From Moniliella sp. 'wahieum' (Eukaryota > Basidiomycota > Moniliellomycetes > Moniliellales > Moniliellaceae): a DNA stretch of 64,000 nucleotides. The first letter of the stretch is position 1; each line of letters opens with the position of its first letter. Location of the stretch: positions 1,426,001-1,490,000 of the forward strand of contig RSEE01000001.1 in NCBI GenBank assembly GCA_003971905.1, in the 5' to 3' direction. Shown in pieces: positions 1-12,031 of this stretch. The notes beneath the pieces are model-generated. The model saw nothing but the letters and a program-made list of their open reading frames with translations, made no database searches and was not told where the DNA came from. The position numbers and the translations under genes are program-made.

Positions 1-203
1 TCATATGGCATGGATGGAAGGGGCCGGGCCTGCCGAGCCCGCCCAACTCGCACAGCGCTGGGCCAAACCAAGCACAACACTGCTGCCTGGTTCTGGTTGG
101 GCCTTCACCAGCTTCACCATTAATAGGTCTGCCAAACAGCGGAACTGCGGGCGGAATCGTGCTCTCGTGATCTCATTACCATTTTTTGGCCCATCCACAA
201 GCC

Positions 204-1735
204 ATGTCCAGGTAAGGCATCCTCCTCCCTTCCCATGCCACCCTCTTCTCCTGCCACGCCTCGCCCCTTTTCCTTTAGCCCCGGTGCAGCCAGTGCACCA
301 CATCTCCATCTCCTTTGAGGAAGGGTTCCTCCCCGCGTGCCCGCGGTGGATCCCCTGCGCCCGTCACGCTTGCCTCGTTTGGCGCACCTGCCTTGGGTCC
401 CGCTGCTCCTTCCTCTGGTGGCGCCCGCGGCGGCAGCCCAGCGCCTCAACCTAGCCCCACCGGTCAGGATGCTCTTCTTCCCGTCACAAGGAAATTACGT
501 TTCACCGCACCTTGCGCTCGTTGCTGCTCGACCATCGGAAGTGGCGTGAGCAATGGGAGGAGATGCTGACCCTGGATGGGCTCAAAGCGTGTCGGCGTAT
601 TCCCAAGCGGATGAAGAAGTGGAGCGTCTGGTGCCTTCGATGCGCACCTCCCATCAGTCGAATGACCCTTCCCTTGTTCGCGCAAGGAACACCACTTGGC
701 AACCGCGCTTGGCGACCGGGAGACTGCACTGGACGCTCTTCTTGAAATACTTCTGACTTTGCACTCGTTTGTGGAGCGTATGCGGAAATCGACACCCGGG
801 CACGTCAGCTGCTTCTCGATGCTTCTGCTCAACAGGGGTTTGAGTTTGCATTCCAGGAAGGCATGTGGGGTCTTGGACCATGGACGCTTTCGGTACGTAT
901 CTTTTCCCTTGCCCCGCTCATGCAACTAACTCTATTCGTCTTTCGGGGGCCGCCAACTCGTTTTAGTTCGTGGCATGGCCTCACTCACTTGCCAATATTC
1001 CGTGAGCACCGCCGACCTACAAAGCACTTTGGACCAGCTTACTCCACGGAAACCTGGTACCTTGGCCGGACCCCCTACCCTAACCGGCTCTACCATTGTG
1101 TCTCTCAGCTCAGGGTCACTTTCAGACCTAGATGCCCCTCAATCCTCCACTGAGGGCGGAGAGAGGAATCGCAAACAACTGAACGAGGCTTGGGCCTTGC
1201 TGCCCTATTTGGTTAAAACGGGGCCGACGAGCGAAAAATTCTTCGAGAGGATTTGTGACGTCGAGGTGGGCCAATGGGATGGGTAGTACCGCAGGAGCGT
1301 ATACCCAAAATATACCATTTCTTTCTGCTTTACAGTGGTTTTGGTGGTGAATTGTTGCACCAATCTTGAGAGGGGCGGCCTGAGGCGCCACGGGTGCTCG
1401 TACGACTTGAAGCACAAATGAGCCTACTGGATGAGCCTCATCGGCGCGTAGCCTCCGACAAACTTAGTAGGATAAGGCAATGCGGTTTGGCATACGTTTC
1501 CAGGCATGCTGAATCGCTGGAGACAACAGGGGATGGAGAAGGTCGAGATGCATCAGCGGGGAGAGAATGTGTACAGCCTGCAAGCGGAACGCTTCTTTCA
1601 TCCAACTGTGAGCCGCTCCGACACCGACTTTTGAGGAGCATGATGCAGAGGGGTACCCTAGCATACATCGCTTTCGCAGTGTCTGTCTTTGTTTCTCGGG
1701 CCTGGATAGCCGGCCTAACGGTAGCAGCCTTGTAA
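204..1735 (+). CDS. Unknown protein with Ser/Pro/Ala-rich N-terminus and C-terminal membrane anchor
   Basis: I do not recognise this family. A possible first exon is ATG-TCC-AG at 204-211 with an intron 212-278 (GTAAGG...TTTAG). A Ser/Ala/Pro/Gly-rich stretch follows, then a helical, charged region at about 480-880 containing KEITFHRTLRSLLLDHRKW and, one frame later, RARQLLLDASAQQGFEFAF. A second intron is likely at 893-966 (GTACGT...TTTTAG). Downstream is a Ser/Thr-rich linker (975-1286), and the last frame (1394-1735) ends in a hydrophobic helix immediately before the stop (TLAYIAFAVSVFVS), as in a tail-anchored membrane protein. At least four frame changes are needed to join these pieces, and I attribute them to sequence errors. 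The coding character (acidic/basic alternation, long helices) is convincing; exact start, exon borders and function are not. Confidence 0.45.
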
Positions 1736-2354
1736 CACGTAACAAGCCAGTGGTATATATCAGTCAGTGCACGGAAGAATAATGGCCAACTCAGGACACA
1801 CTGCAACTGTGCCCCACACCAGAGCTCAGGCTAAGCGCTGATAGCATCAGCAAGGCATTGTTAAAGCGCCAGATGCGACTGTGATCAAAACGATCCATCG
1901 ATCGATGATCGATTATTTTGATCGGCAGCAATTTGCTCCGCAAGTTACACGTTCAGGCGTTGAGGCAAGCTATAGGAGGGTCTGGTGGGATCAGTTGATC
2001 ATACATCTGGGAGCCTGTGCCCATTATTGGTGGCGACCTCGGTGCATATTGAATTCCCAAGCTACTGGATAAGGGGGAGGCCGAGGAGAGCAAGGGGTGA
2101 CGGTCACCGGTGGACGCACCCCATGACTCTCAGATCTCAGATCTCATTAATAAGCGGTAGGGTTACCCGCACTGCGCCGGTCTTGGTCGTCGCCGAGAAA
2201 AATGTGACAGAATGGATGGCGTCAGCCCTAGCGTCGCGCGGGTTTTAACTGGTTGCGGTCTGCCACAGCTACCCCCGCCGCTACCACCTCCTGTACCACC
2301 TCCAGGGCATTTTTTTCACCCCTGTGTCACGTTCTTCGGGCGATTCCCCTTACG
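1736..2354. other. Intergenic gap upstream of the glutaredoxin gene
   Basis: No convincing ORF. It holds a cluster of the self-complementary word ATCGATGATCGAT at about 1893-1916, flanked by further GATC words, and a pyrimidine-rich stretch just before the glutaredoxin start that may be its core promoter. Confidence 0.5.
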
Positions 2355-3175
2355 ATGTCCTCCACCGCTCCTGCTCTAACCCCCGGCGTGCCGGTCGACG
2401 TTACCGGCCCCGATCACTTTACCAGCATCATGACGGCCGACTTGTCACGGGTCACACTACTCAACTTTTGGGCCCCGTGGGCGGAGCCATGCAAGGCGAT
2501 GAACGAAGTGGTGGCCCAGCGGCGGCCAAGTACCGAAAGTAGCCTTCCTCAACGTTGAGGCTGAGGCCCAGCCGGATGTAAGCGACAGCTTTGACATGAA
2601 TCTGTTCCTTGTTTGTCTTGCTTCGCGGCCACACGTTGCTCAGCCGCATTTCGGTGCGCCAACGCGCAGGCGCTGAATGAGGCCTTGGCGCAACACGCTG
2701 CTGGACCGGCAGCATCTTGCTTCGACCTCTGCGACGCCAGCGTCGGCAGGAGGCGCGTACACCCCGGCAGCGGACGAGGAGCCCCGAGAGGAGACGGAGG
2801 AAGAGATCGAGGAGCGGTGCAAGGCCTTGATGAACAAGGGCAAGGTCGTCCTCTTCATGAAGGGTAGCCCCGATGCCCCGCGTTGTGGGTTTAGCCAAAA
2901 GACGGTCGCTCTTCTCCGCCAGCAGGGGTTGAGTTTGATTACTATCGATATCCTGCAAGACGAGGGTGTGCGGCAAGGTGAAGAAGCTAAACGACTGGCC
3001 TACCTTCCCTCAGATCATTGTCGGTGGCGAGTTGATTGGTGGGCTGGACATTCTCAAGGTATGTGTTCCATACACTGATCCTTACTTCCGGATGCGCATA
3101 CTAACTGGGATGATTGATGGTATCCAGGAATCGGTCGAGTCGGGCGAGTTCCAAGAGCTGATCAACGCGGCATGA
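2355..3175 (+). CDS. Monothiol glutaredoxin of the Grx3/Grx4 (thioredoxin-glutaredoxin) type
   Basis: The N-terminus (MSSTAPALTPGVPVDVTGPD) leads into a thioredoxin-like domain with LLNFWAPWAEPCKAMN, in which the usual CxxC is reduced to WAEPC, as in Grx3/4 proteins. After a linker rich in Glu comes a glutaredoxin domain: KGKVVLFMKGSPDAPRCGFS carries the CGFS active site that ligates a shared [2Fe-2S] cluster, and FPQIIVGGELIGGLD is the TVP/GG region. One intron is visible at about 3058-3126 (GTATGT...CCAG), followed by the last exon ending ELINAA. Frame changes near 2525, 2620, 2725 and 2975 occur without introns and look like sequencing indels. By family, the protein delivers or senses iron-sulfur clusters in cytosol and nucleus and regulates iron-responsive transcription factors. 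The start is the first ATG in frame with the thioredoxin fold. Confidence 0.9.
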
Positions 3176-3685
3176 TACGCACGCACGGTGTGCAGCAGTG
3201 TTGTTGGTTCATGCTATGTATGTCCGTTGTAGCACAGGCTCAGACCTGAGGTCGGTTGGATGAGAGCAGCTGGAGAAATACCTGCAGGGGAGATAGCATC
3301 CCGCCTGGCCATCTCCTGGCGAATCTGGGATAGGCCAGCCCCAGGGGCGACTTGTGAAGACAGCGCGATGATTTCGCAGCCGGGCCGGCTGGTTGGGGCG
3401 GAATTGATAGTCCAAGGGGCGGAGATGGGGGGAGACTGGCGCCGTGCGCGGGGCACGTGCCGGGCGGGGCGCCGGCAATGATGGCTGATTGAATACCCAG
3501 CACGGCGTCAGTGTCAAATGCGGCCGAGGCGGTGGCAGCCTCCCTTTTCTCCGCGCTGCTGCCCTCTGCCCAGGGCGGGATGTTGTTTGCCGCTGCCGCT
3601 TTTTCCTCGTACGTAGACACACCCCGTTTCCATCTCTCTGCCATCACCATCACCATCGCCCCCCCCCCCCCCGCCACGTCTTGCC
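3176..3685. other. Intergenic gap between glutaredoxin and MTHFR genes
   Basis: About 510 bp with no supported gene. It ends in a homopolymer C run (about 3660-3671) directly upstream of the MTHFR start. Confidence 0.5.
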
Positions 3686-5541
3686 ATGCTGTCAACATCG
3701 CCCCCTCCTGGCTCGTCAAGCTGGCGCATCACCGACAAGCTTGCCGCTGCCCAGCGCGAGAACGGATCGCCTGGTCCTTTGAGTATTTCCCGCCCCACCC
3801 CCCAGGGTCTGCAGAATCTCTACGACCGTATCCAGCGCATGGGCCAGCTCGGCCCTGAGTTTGTCGACATTACCTTCCGCAAAGGCAGTGACGACCTCAC
3901 TCTCCAGCTCGTCGATACCGTCCATTCGTACATGGGGCTTGAGACGTGCATGCACCTCACTTGCACCAACATGCCCCTGGCCGATGTTGACCGTGCCCTT
4001 AACTCGGCGCGTGCTGCGGGTTGCCGCAATATTCTCGCTCTTCCGGTGACCCGCCTCTAGGGCAGCAAGAAGACGATGGGATGGCGAGGCCAACGGTGGT
4101 TTCTCGCACGCCAAGGATCTTGTGCGTCACATTCGCAAAACCCATGGCAACTACTTCTCCATTGCCGTTGCCGGTTTCCCCGAAGGTTACGGAGACAATG
4201 TATCCGAGGAGGAGGCTTCAACGGCTCAAGGACAAGGTGGACGCTGGCGCCGACTTCATTTTCACTCAGATGTTTTACGACGTGGCCAACTTTAAGCGCT
4301 GGGTCGGTGCTGTGCGCAAAGCTGGGGTTGCCGTTCCCATTGTGCCGGGCATCATGCCGATCCAGAACTATGGTGGGTTTACCCGTGCCGTGGCTCGCTT
4401 CCAGGCCAAGGTACCTCAATTTTTCTACGATGCTCTTGAGCAAGTCAAAGAAGATGATGCCGTACGTGAGATTGGACAAATTGGTAGGTGACATGTGCCG
4501 AGACATCGTCGCCTCCGGCCTAGGCATCACGTCGTTGCACATGTACACGATGAACTTGGAGCGTGGTCCTCGCATGCTGCTCGACTATCTTTCTCTTGCT
4601 CCGGATGTTGCCCAGATCCGTCCCATCCCGTGGACACCCAGTCTGACCCCAAGCGGCGTGAGGAAGGCATCCGCCCCATCTTCTGGGCCAACCGAGCAAA
4701 GAGCTACGTGAGTCGGACCGAAACGTGGGACGAATTCCCAACGGCGTTGGGGCGATGCTCGCTCACCGGCCTACGGCGATGTTGACGCCTATGGCATTCA
4801 ACTTCCTCTCCTGGGGGACAAGGCATTCAAGGCATGGAATCACCCCAAGTCCTACGCTGACATCCAGCGAGTCTTTATCGACTTTTGCCAGGGTAAGATT
4901 CCTGCCTTGCCTTGGTCGGAGACGGCGATCGCCAAGGAGTCGAAGGTCATTTCAGAACAACTTGTCAAGCTCAACCAACTTGGCTTCCTCACGATCAACT
5001 CTCAGCCTTCGGTCGATGGAGCGCGTTCGGATGACCCTACCTTTGGCTGGGGTCCCAAAGGGGGGTACGTGTACCAGAAAGCCTACCTCGAGTTCTTTGT
5101 TCGCGCTCCGCTGCTAGATGCCCTTTTGACGCGGATCGAGGCCGATCCGCAGATTACGTACCACGCCGTCAACCAGGCGGGTGACATGCGCACCAATGTG
5201 TACTCCGAGTCGCCCAATGCTGTCACTTGGGGTGTGTTCCCCCATGCCGAGATTGTGCAGCCAACAATCGTTGAGAGCATCTCGTTTTTGGCGTGGAAGG
5301 ATGAGGCGTACCAACTGGCCCGCGCCTGGGCATGATCTACCCCCCCCAATCGGCCGAACGTCAGGCGGTACAGGAAACGTTTGACGATCTTTTCCTCGTT
5401 AACATTGTGTACAACGACTACAAGGCGAAAGATGCCATCTTCCAGCCCTTCTTTGATCTCGCCCAAAAGGACAATCTGCCTTTGCTCGAGCTGAGCCCAT
5501 CTGGTACTGAGGAGCCCTCTTCGGCTAGCACCCAAGCTTGA
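3686..5541 (+). CDS. Methylenetetrahydrofolate reductase (NAD(P)H)
   Basis: It reduces 5,10-methylene-THF to 5-methyl-THF for methionine synthesis. Visible pieces in order: [17 protein letters not shown] (in a neighbouring frame); [92 protein letters not shown]; and in the regulatory half [54 protein letters not shown] and ending [15 protein letters not shown]. Together these are the FAD-binding TIM barrel and the C-terminal AdoMet-responsive domain of eukaryotic MTHFR, about 610 residues. The reading frame changes at least six times (for example near 3775, 4050, 4105, 4210, 4480 and 4690) with no splice signals, although the fold signature is intact throughout. I read this as error-rich sequence of a working gene. 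It starts at the first ATG of the leading frame. Confidence 0.93.
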
Positions 5542-6104
5542 TCCTATGCTCTTCCACCAAGTGTCCCTCTGCTTCGACCGGTCCTGCCAAGGGACAAGCG
5601 TCTCCAACAAGCGCTGTATCCTATCCCATGCTCCGAGCCTCCAACACGTGCCGCCCCACCTTGCATCCTCCATGCCCTCTTCCTTGCCCGCCCGCCTAGA
5701 TTCCCCCAACATTTGGCACGGACCCGCTTTTTCTCCCATGCTTCTCCGGCTCCCCCCGGTGATACGACACGACCATGTAATAACTCAACGTCTTGCATTT
5801 TTGTTCAACACTTTGGCCCTCTCTCCATCCAACTCTCATCTAGCTCCCATTCTCACCTTCCCCCCTCCCTGTGCCTCAACGGCCACAAAAGCGTTCAACA
5901 CCAACACCACCATGTATATTTATAGTTTCATCACTATGCTCATCTCCCCCCTCACACGTCGCCCGACTTTTCTGATGGGCGTAATGCACCGTGCTTTGAT
6001 CAACCTTCAGCGATCATTTTGGTGCCTGCGAACGAACAAGAGAAACAGATGGATGACCTTGATAGATACATGAGGTGTGAAAGGTGAAACTTGAGGGGGC
6101 TAGT
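5542..6104. other. Convergent 3' intergenic region
   Basis: This is the gap between the convergent MTHFR and XPB genes. It is pyrimidine-rich, has no supported gene, and presumably holds the two 3' UTRs. Confidence 0.5.
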
Positions 6105-8649
6105 CTAGTCTTGGAGTTTGGAGCGCTGCTGGAAGAGCTTGTGACGGGAGGCATCCTTCAGCTGCTTGTTGGCCGTGCCTTTGCGCTCCATGTAAGCCAT
6201 GTTCTGTGCACCAGAGAGGGAAGCCATGGAGCCCATTGCCCGCTTGGCCCCCGGTGCAGCTCCCTTAAGAGCTCCCGAGCCACCATAAGAGGCCGGTGTC
6301 CCCCCCCCCGCGGCTAGCCGACGGCATGTCAGTACCAATGTCAGCCGCCGATGCGTTCGACTCGCTCTCCCTCAAAACGGTAACGAGTAGGTCCATCTGC
6401 TCCGAGCGCGTCTTGTACGCCAAGCCAGGCAGGTCCTGTTGCCCAACAAGGTGCGTGATCACGCGGAAGCTGTAGCCTTGGTCGACAAGGAACTGTTGCC
6501 GCTTGGTCGAGTAGTACATCTCGGCTGTGTCCTTACTGACCAAGGAATAAAAGAAGGCGTTGAAACCCTCGTCGTTCCTTCGCTTGGCACGTAGGATTCG
6601 ACCCAGCCGCTGTGCTTCCTGTCGACGGGAACCAAAGTGGGAACTGACTTGAATCAGGCAGGTGGCCTCGGGCAGGTCGATCGAAGTATCACCCACTTTG
6701 GAAAGGAAGATGGTGTTGACGGCGGGGTTGTGCTGGAAGTGCTGGAGGATACGCATGCGCTCCACTTGCGGTGTACCCCCGTGAATGTAGGGCTTTCCGA
6801 GAGTGCGGGCGTACTGTTCCAGGGTAAATACATTGTCAGAGAAGACAATGATCTTGTCCCCTCGCCCCGTGGTAGGCAATCAAAAACTGGGCTGCCTGGA
6901 ACTTGTTGGGGTTCATGCAGTAGAGCAAGATTTTGCTTCGCGCCGACGCTTCGAGGTACTGTGCGTAAAACTCGGGCGTCATGGGGCACCACACCTCGGC
7001 ACACTGCACCGTCGCGATGTGCCCCTTGGCTGCCAGATCCATCCAATTGGCTTCGTACAGCTTGGGCCCGACCAAAAAGTTGAGTTCGTCAATCTTGTCA
7101 TCCTCACGAACCAAGGTGGCGGTCAACCCCAGCTTGGAGTGTGCCTTGATCTTGCTTAGTACACGACGGAACATGCTGGCAGGCACAACATGTACCTCAT
7201 CCAGTAAAATGAACCCCCATTCTCGTGATTCGAGGAAATTCATCATCTTTTGCGAAAGGTACGACCGCTTACCCGTGTTGGCCACCATCGAGTACGTAGA
7301 TACGACAATCCCGGAAGCCCCGGAGAACTTTTCTTTGGAGTCGGCAGTGAAGATGGACACTTGGTTTTCCTGTATGTTGGACCACTGGAGAAACTGTTGT
7401 CGCCACTGAGCGACCGATACGGACGACGTGCACAGAACTAAACATGACTTTTTGATCGTGCAGGCCGCGGTAATCCCCACAAGCGTCTTTCCTGCCCCAC
7501 AAGGTAAAACAATCACTCCGCTGCGGGCGCGACCATTTCCAAACATCTTGCTCAAACTCTTTTGGTAGGGGCGAATGTGCGTACTGGGCTTGAGGTCAAT
7601 CTCAAGGTTGGCATTGAGCTGATCATTACGAAAATCGTATTCTTCCAGCATAGGAAGACCAATCTCTTCGCATCGCTTCTTAACCGCTTCAATGTGCGCC
7701 TCAGCAATCTCAAACGTATGAACCGTCTCGTCCTCATCCAGGTCGTCCGCCTCGTCTACCCCAATGATCGCGTTGAACAGATCGGCTTCTGCTGGCGCCG
7801 CCCCCCCAGCTTCAGCCGTTGCGGCCGTCTTATCCCCTCCGGCCGCCGTAGGCCGAGTTGTACCAGGGATAACAAGATCTCCCCTCGTGGGCGCCTGGGT
7901 TCTTCCCAGAACTTCGGTGCCCAATCGCGACGTGGACCCTGTTGGACCATCCACCTCACGCACCCGGGCGGCCGAGATGACCTGGTCGCGGAGCAAGACC
8001 TGAAGAATATCCGGGTGGGAGGACTCGACAAAGTACTTGTTCTGTTTGAGTACGAGCTTGATCTTTCCAAATGCAGCGGTAGCGTCGGTGATAAAGTCGA
8101 TGACCGAATTGGGCACGGGAACCTTGGACATACGGCTCAACACCTCGATAATGTCCGCGGGATCGAGCCCAACACTGACTGCGGCATAGAGGCTGTACTT
8201 GGTCAACTTGTACTCATGATGAAGGCAGGACGCGAAACGGGCTCGGCAATGGTGATGAGAAAGTCTTGGGCCTGCTCAGCGATGGGAGAGAAGCCTTCCA
8301 GGATGATGTGCATGTCGTCAGGGCTGATCCAGAGCGGACGGGAGGAGTGATCGCGCTTGAGATGCATCATGCTAAAGTCGCGGCCATTGGTGAGGATGGG
8401 GTGAAAGCCTCCAGCACGGTCATTGGCACGCAGGTTGAGAGCTTGGGTGCCCCGCCCGCCATCCTCGTCGTCGGACACGAAGTCGTCCTGGTACTGGAAA
8501 CGCGAGCCATCGTCGGCGGGTGCATCGCGGGGCGGGGCGGGCGAGGCGGTGGAGGAGCTGGGTTCGCCCGGCCGCGGGCCCCGGTTGAGAGTCAAACGAA
8601 TCTTGCGCTGCGGTCCATCGTCGTTGTCAATGCTGCGCTTGGACGCCAT
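6105..8649 (-). CDS. SSL2: TFIIH DNA translocase/helicase subunit XPB (Ssl2/Rad25)
   Basis: This is the ATP-dependent 3'-5' translocase of TFIIH, which opens promoters and acts in nucleotide excision repair. The N-terminus [20 protein letters not shown] is followed by the XPB N-terminal domain ([34 protein letters not shown]). Then come the Walker A loop [20 protein letters not shown], the DEVH box ([19 protein letters not shown]), motif [17 protein letters not shown], and the C-terminal helicase lobe with [36 protein letters not shown] and [19 protein letters not shown]. The tail ends RSKLQD. Frame breaks near 8212 (a C apparently missing from CC between FI and HEYKLTKY), near 6857 (a G run lengthened before RGDK) and near 6310 split it into four frames. 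No introns are evident. A decayed XPB would be lethal, so these breaks are best taken as sequence errors. Confidence 0.96.
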
Positions 8650-8952
8650 TCTCAGGCGAGGCGGTGGCAACGGTGGCGGTCGAGAAGTTTGGCCATGGCA
8701 TCGAGCAGCCCAGCATTGTGCCCAGCCTGGGATGCGGCGAACCTAGACTGAAATGTGGCAGAATCACCACCAGTGCATCAGCGCTCCGCTGACTCAGCGT
8801 TCAATGTTCAAACGCTGCCCCCTGAACAGTTCAAATGTCTGGGCCATTTGAAACGGCCGCCAGCTTGTCACGTGGAAGCTAACCAGCTCCCTTGCCCATC
8901 CCATCTCTTGTGCGCCTGCACCCTCGCCACCTACCGCTGTGTCTCCTGCGCC
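8650..8952. promoter_or_regulatory. Divergent promoter region of XPB and Spc2
   Basis: A 303-bp gap separates the start codons of two divergently transcribed genes, so it should contain both promoters. It includes a CACGTG-like core (TTGTCACGTGGAAG near 8866-8879). I see no clear TATA box. Confidence 0.55.
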
Positions 8953-9697
8953 ATGGCCGACACTGCCGAGGCCACCTTCGTCGACATTTCCAGCCTCCCT
9001 GACCTCAAGTACACCTGTGATGGGGCAGTGGAGCGCATCTTGTCCCGCGCGCCTGGTGCCGCCCACCCACCTCACCCGGGAGTGGCTCTTTGACCCCGCG
9101 TCGAACCCCAGGCCCACCGTCGGCGACACTGACTCTGATGGCGACAGTGAATCAGTCTCGTCTCAGGTGCAGGCCCCCTGGGCGGGTTCCCATGTTATTG
9201 GCGATACGAAGCTCGTTCTGGGTTACCTTTCTGCCTTTCTCCTAATTGGCGTCAGCGTTTGGTCCTACTTGTCTCCCTTAAGCCTAGCCGAAAAGAAGAC
9301 GCCCAATCTGCTGGCAGTCGGCGTATACATCGCCTCTGCAGTCGTACAGCAGCTCCTTACCTGGTACGAGCGCGATGCGCTTTTGGTTGCGCGCCGCCGG
9401 GCTTCCCAGCACGGAATCATTCTTACCGAGCGTTTGACTGTCAGTGCCGTGCCCCTTCCGCCTCCTACCTTGCTGCCTCCATCCAAAGAGGGGGGCAAAC
9501 CCATTTGCGTCCCGCCTGTCTATTCGCTCCGGATGAAGTATGCGCGCACTTCTAATGGGGGCAAAACACTTTTGAAGCAGGCCGAACAACCGTTTGCGCT
9601 GGGCCATCTGGGCGAATGGTTTGCCTCCAATGGCCAGTTTTTGGAAGATGTCTTTGAGCAGCGGTTGCGGGCCGCGGTAGCGAAGATGATCGATTGA
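8953..9697 (+). CDS. SPC2: Signal peptidase complex subunit 2 (Spc2/SPC25)
   Basis: This is the accessory subunit of the ER signal peptidase. The protein starts MADTAEATFVDISSLPDLKY. A one-base break near 9050 shifts the frame to THLTREWLFDPASNPRP. The core DTKLVLGYLSAFLLIGVSVW...TPNLLAVGVYIASAVVQQLL shows the two closely spaced membrane helices of the SPC25 family, followed by the cytosolic C-terminal part ending FEQRLRAAVAKMID. The total of about 245 residues fits the family. By family role it bridges the catalytic core to the Sec61 channel. No intron is seen. Confidence 0.88.
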
Positions 9698-12031
9698 TGG
9701 AATCTGTCACGCACTGTACTATGATATGATACCTCCTAGCTATTACCCATCTGCTGCTGTCCTAGCCGCATTTTGTTTATCCGCTAGGTAATCTGGCAGT
9801 GTCCTCAATCGTCGCCTGGGACGTACTCCCCAACATTGAAGGAATCGTTTCTGCAGGGAGGCCGTGTGAACTATACTCGATGGATTTTCCTCCTCCCTCT
9901 CGGACGTTTGCTCTACGTCGGACTCGGTCATTCTCCGGGGCTCTTTTGTGTCTCTGCTTACAATCTTGGGGTCTTCACGGTAAAAAATATAATCTCACTT
10001 CAGCGCCTTCAGCCACAGATGTGGACCAGAGATCCAGTGGAAACTTGGTTCGGAAATGTGCCGGGCGTGACCCAGGGAAGATGAAGAAGGCACTGCCCCT
10101 CGTATTGCCCTGGACCACTGGCGGGTACTAATGTGCCACAGGAACACTCTGTCAACCGCTGCAAACACGAGAAGGCTGCGATCACCCGAACGCCAGGTAT
10201 ATATACTTGGTGTCACGGTTGGGGGCGAGAGGAGGTGGATCAGGCTGGATGAAGCTTGAAGGTGAGATAAGGGTTGCCTAGTTACTAAGGAGTCTAGTTA
10301 GATGCATCGATACCAGCTGATGATATGACGAGTATCGCGTGTAGAATGATCGATGGGCGCGGTGCGGCGGCCGTCGTCGTTAGTGTTTTCGCGCGCCGCA
10401 ACGAAGAGGTGTTTGCTCATATACGAAAAGTCTCGGAAAAAGGAATGTATTCCGAGGAATGCAATAGACACACCCGGTATAATATGGTGTTGGGACACCA
10501 ATGCGGCGTGCCAAGAGAATAGCCGGTCTCTGCCGCGCCCAACCACTTCCACTCAGCAGCTAGCCCCGCTAGTTTCGTCCAGGCGGAAGTCTACCAGTCT
10601 GACATGCCTACTGCTTCTCTCGAAACGTCGGCAGTCGTGACTTAGTCTCCCCTATCTTACACTCCCCTCCTCCCTCTCCGCTACTCTCTACTAACGTCAC
10701 CAGTAAGCAATCCCTATCGTCCTATTGAGACACCTCCCGTGCTTAATTGCCGTTTCGCGGGGCATAGGCATTCGGTCACAAAACATCAATAGCACGCATT
10801 CTTCCTTTTAAGTTTTCTTTTGTAGAAGAGCAGTCGTAATCAATAAGTGGTTTGATGCATATGATGCTCGGTGCGTATCGTCCATTTCATCAAGTCGTAC
10901 CCGTCGTACCTCTCAGGGCAGCACCCCTAAATGCAAAAAGCACAGCCACAACACACTCTTCTGTTGATGCACGTTGATGAGACGACGCCTATAGGGTGGT
11001 GTGATTTGACACAGGCTAGGTGAGTGAGTACTGAGTTAAGGGAGAGGTGGTGAGGCCCCCCGGTGAAAGCTTGAACCTTGAAGGTGGTGAGTGCGTTACG
11101 TTGCCCCTTGGAGGACTTGCATAGTCTGCCCTCCGGGGAGACTCTGAAAGCAGGGTGTTTTGTTTTGAGTATGGAATCTTGATCAGTGACCTAGTGACCG
11201 AAGTGATTGGCCCGTGGGACTAAAACAGAGAAAATCCGAGAAGCTCGCTAGCCGATGGTTTCGGCCATCGGTAATGATCGATCATCGATCAGTCATCAAA
11301 GTCACCGAAGTCATGACATCCATCGTGTGGATGTGGAAATAGGTATGACCGTTGTGGGCATTGGTCGTTGGTGTCAGGTCCCGGCAATGGATATTCGATG
11401 GTTGCTTCTGTGTCACAGGCACGCTGTCTGTGGAGCATGTGGAGGGAGGCGGAGGATGCCGGGTGCCAGGTTCCGGGCAACGGGTGTTGGTGGAGAGGGT
11501 GGGGGCGGGTGGGGGTGCCGGTGGTGGATGGTGGGGGATAGGATGGAATAGGGTGTGATAGGACGGACACACGACTATAAGTGGGGCGAGAGTAGCGGTA
11601 TCACGGTCATATTTCACAGGATCTGTATGCTCAGTCTGGTGCGATTATGCAACCGATTTGTTTGTTTGGTGCAGGCGCGGGGGCGGTGTTGGGGGTAACG
11701 TCGCCTATCCAGGGTACGGGTACTCGTGCGCATCACCCTCACCCCTTTGAAAGTCAAGCTAGTCACCTGCGACCGGCTCCGCTTCCTTCTACTCGAGCAG
11801 GTCAGCCGCCGTCGCAGCCTCCGTTGGCTGGGTTGGGGATTGGATATTGGCCAGGGCACAGCAGCGCACAGCAGCGCACAGCCAGCATGCCATTGTGCCA
11901 TGTCGAATATATCGGATGTCGCGCGGCGCTCGGCCGAGCAGCCTCGTCCGGCACGCTTCATGACCATGCGGCCTTCCCACCTGCCCCTTCCTCTCCTTCC
12001 TTGCCCCACGACCCGCCTCCCTCCCGACAGC
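9698..12031. other. Long intergenic gap with short palindromic words
   Basis: Apart from the doubtful ORF at 9743-10216 I see no gene, and 10641-11254 has no ORF above 60 codons on either strand. Recurring words occur here: GAAGCTTGAA (10253), AGCTTGAACCTTGAAGG (11070), GAGTGAGTACTGAG (11025), AGTGACCTAGTGACC (11186) and GATCGATCATCGATC (11276). Confidence 0.5.
9743..10216 (-). CDS. Tentative small two-exon hypothetical protein
   Basis: On the minus strand an ORF begins at 10216 (MTPSIYTWRSGDRSLLVF) and reaches ...HLWLKAL. A possible intron from about 10001 to 9955 (GTGAGA...GTAAGCAG) would join it in frame to DTKEPRRMTESDVEQTSERE and end RTAADG at 9743, giving roughly 140 residues. The second exon is hydrophilic and looks coding. 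There is no similarity I recognise and the intron is at the short end, so this may be chance. It could equally be part of the 3' UTR of the convergent Spc2 gene. Confidence 0.25.

Noticed and set aside
3686-8649. Programmed ribosomal frameshifting as an explanation for the many frame changes
   Set aside because: Breaks have no shared slippery sequence or stop context, go in both directions and occur in homopolymers. Sequence error is simpler.
6105-8649. Pseudogene status of the broken conserved genes
   Set aside because: Domain content and conservation are complete between breaks, and there are no internal large deletions or stop codons apart from those caused by the shifts.
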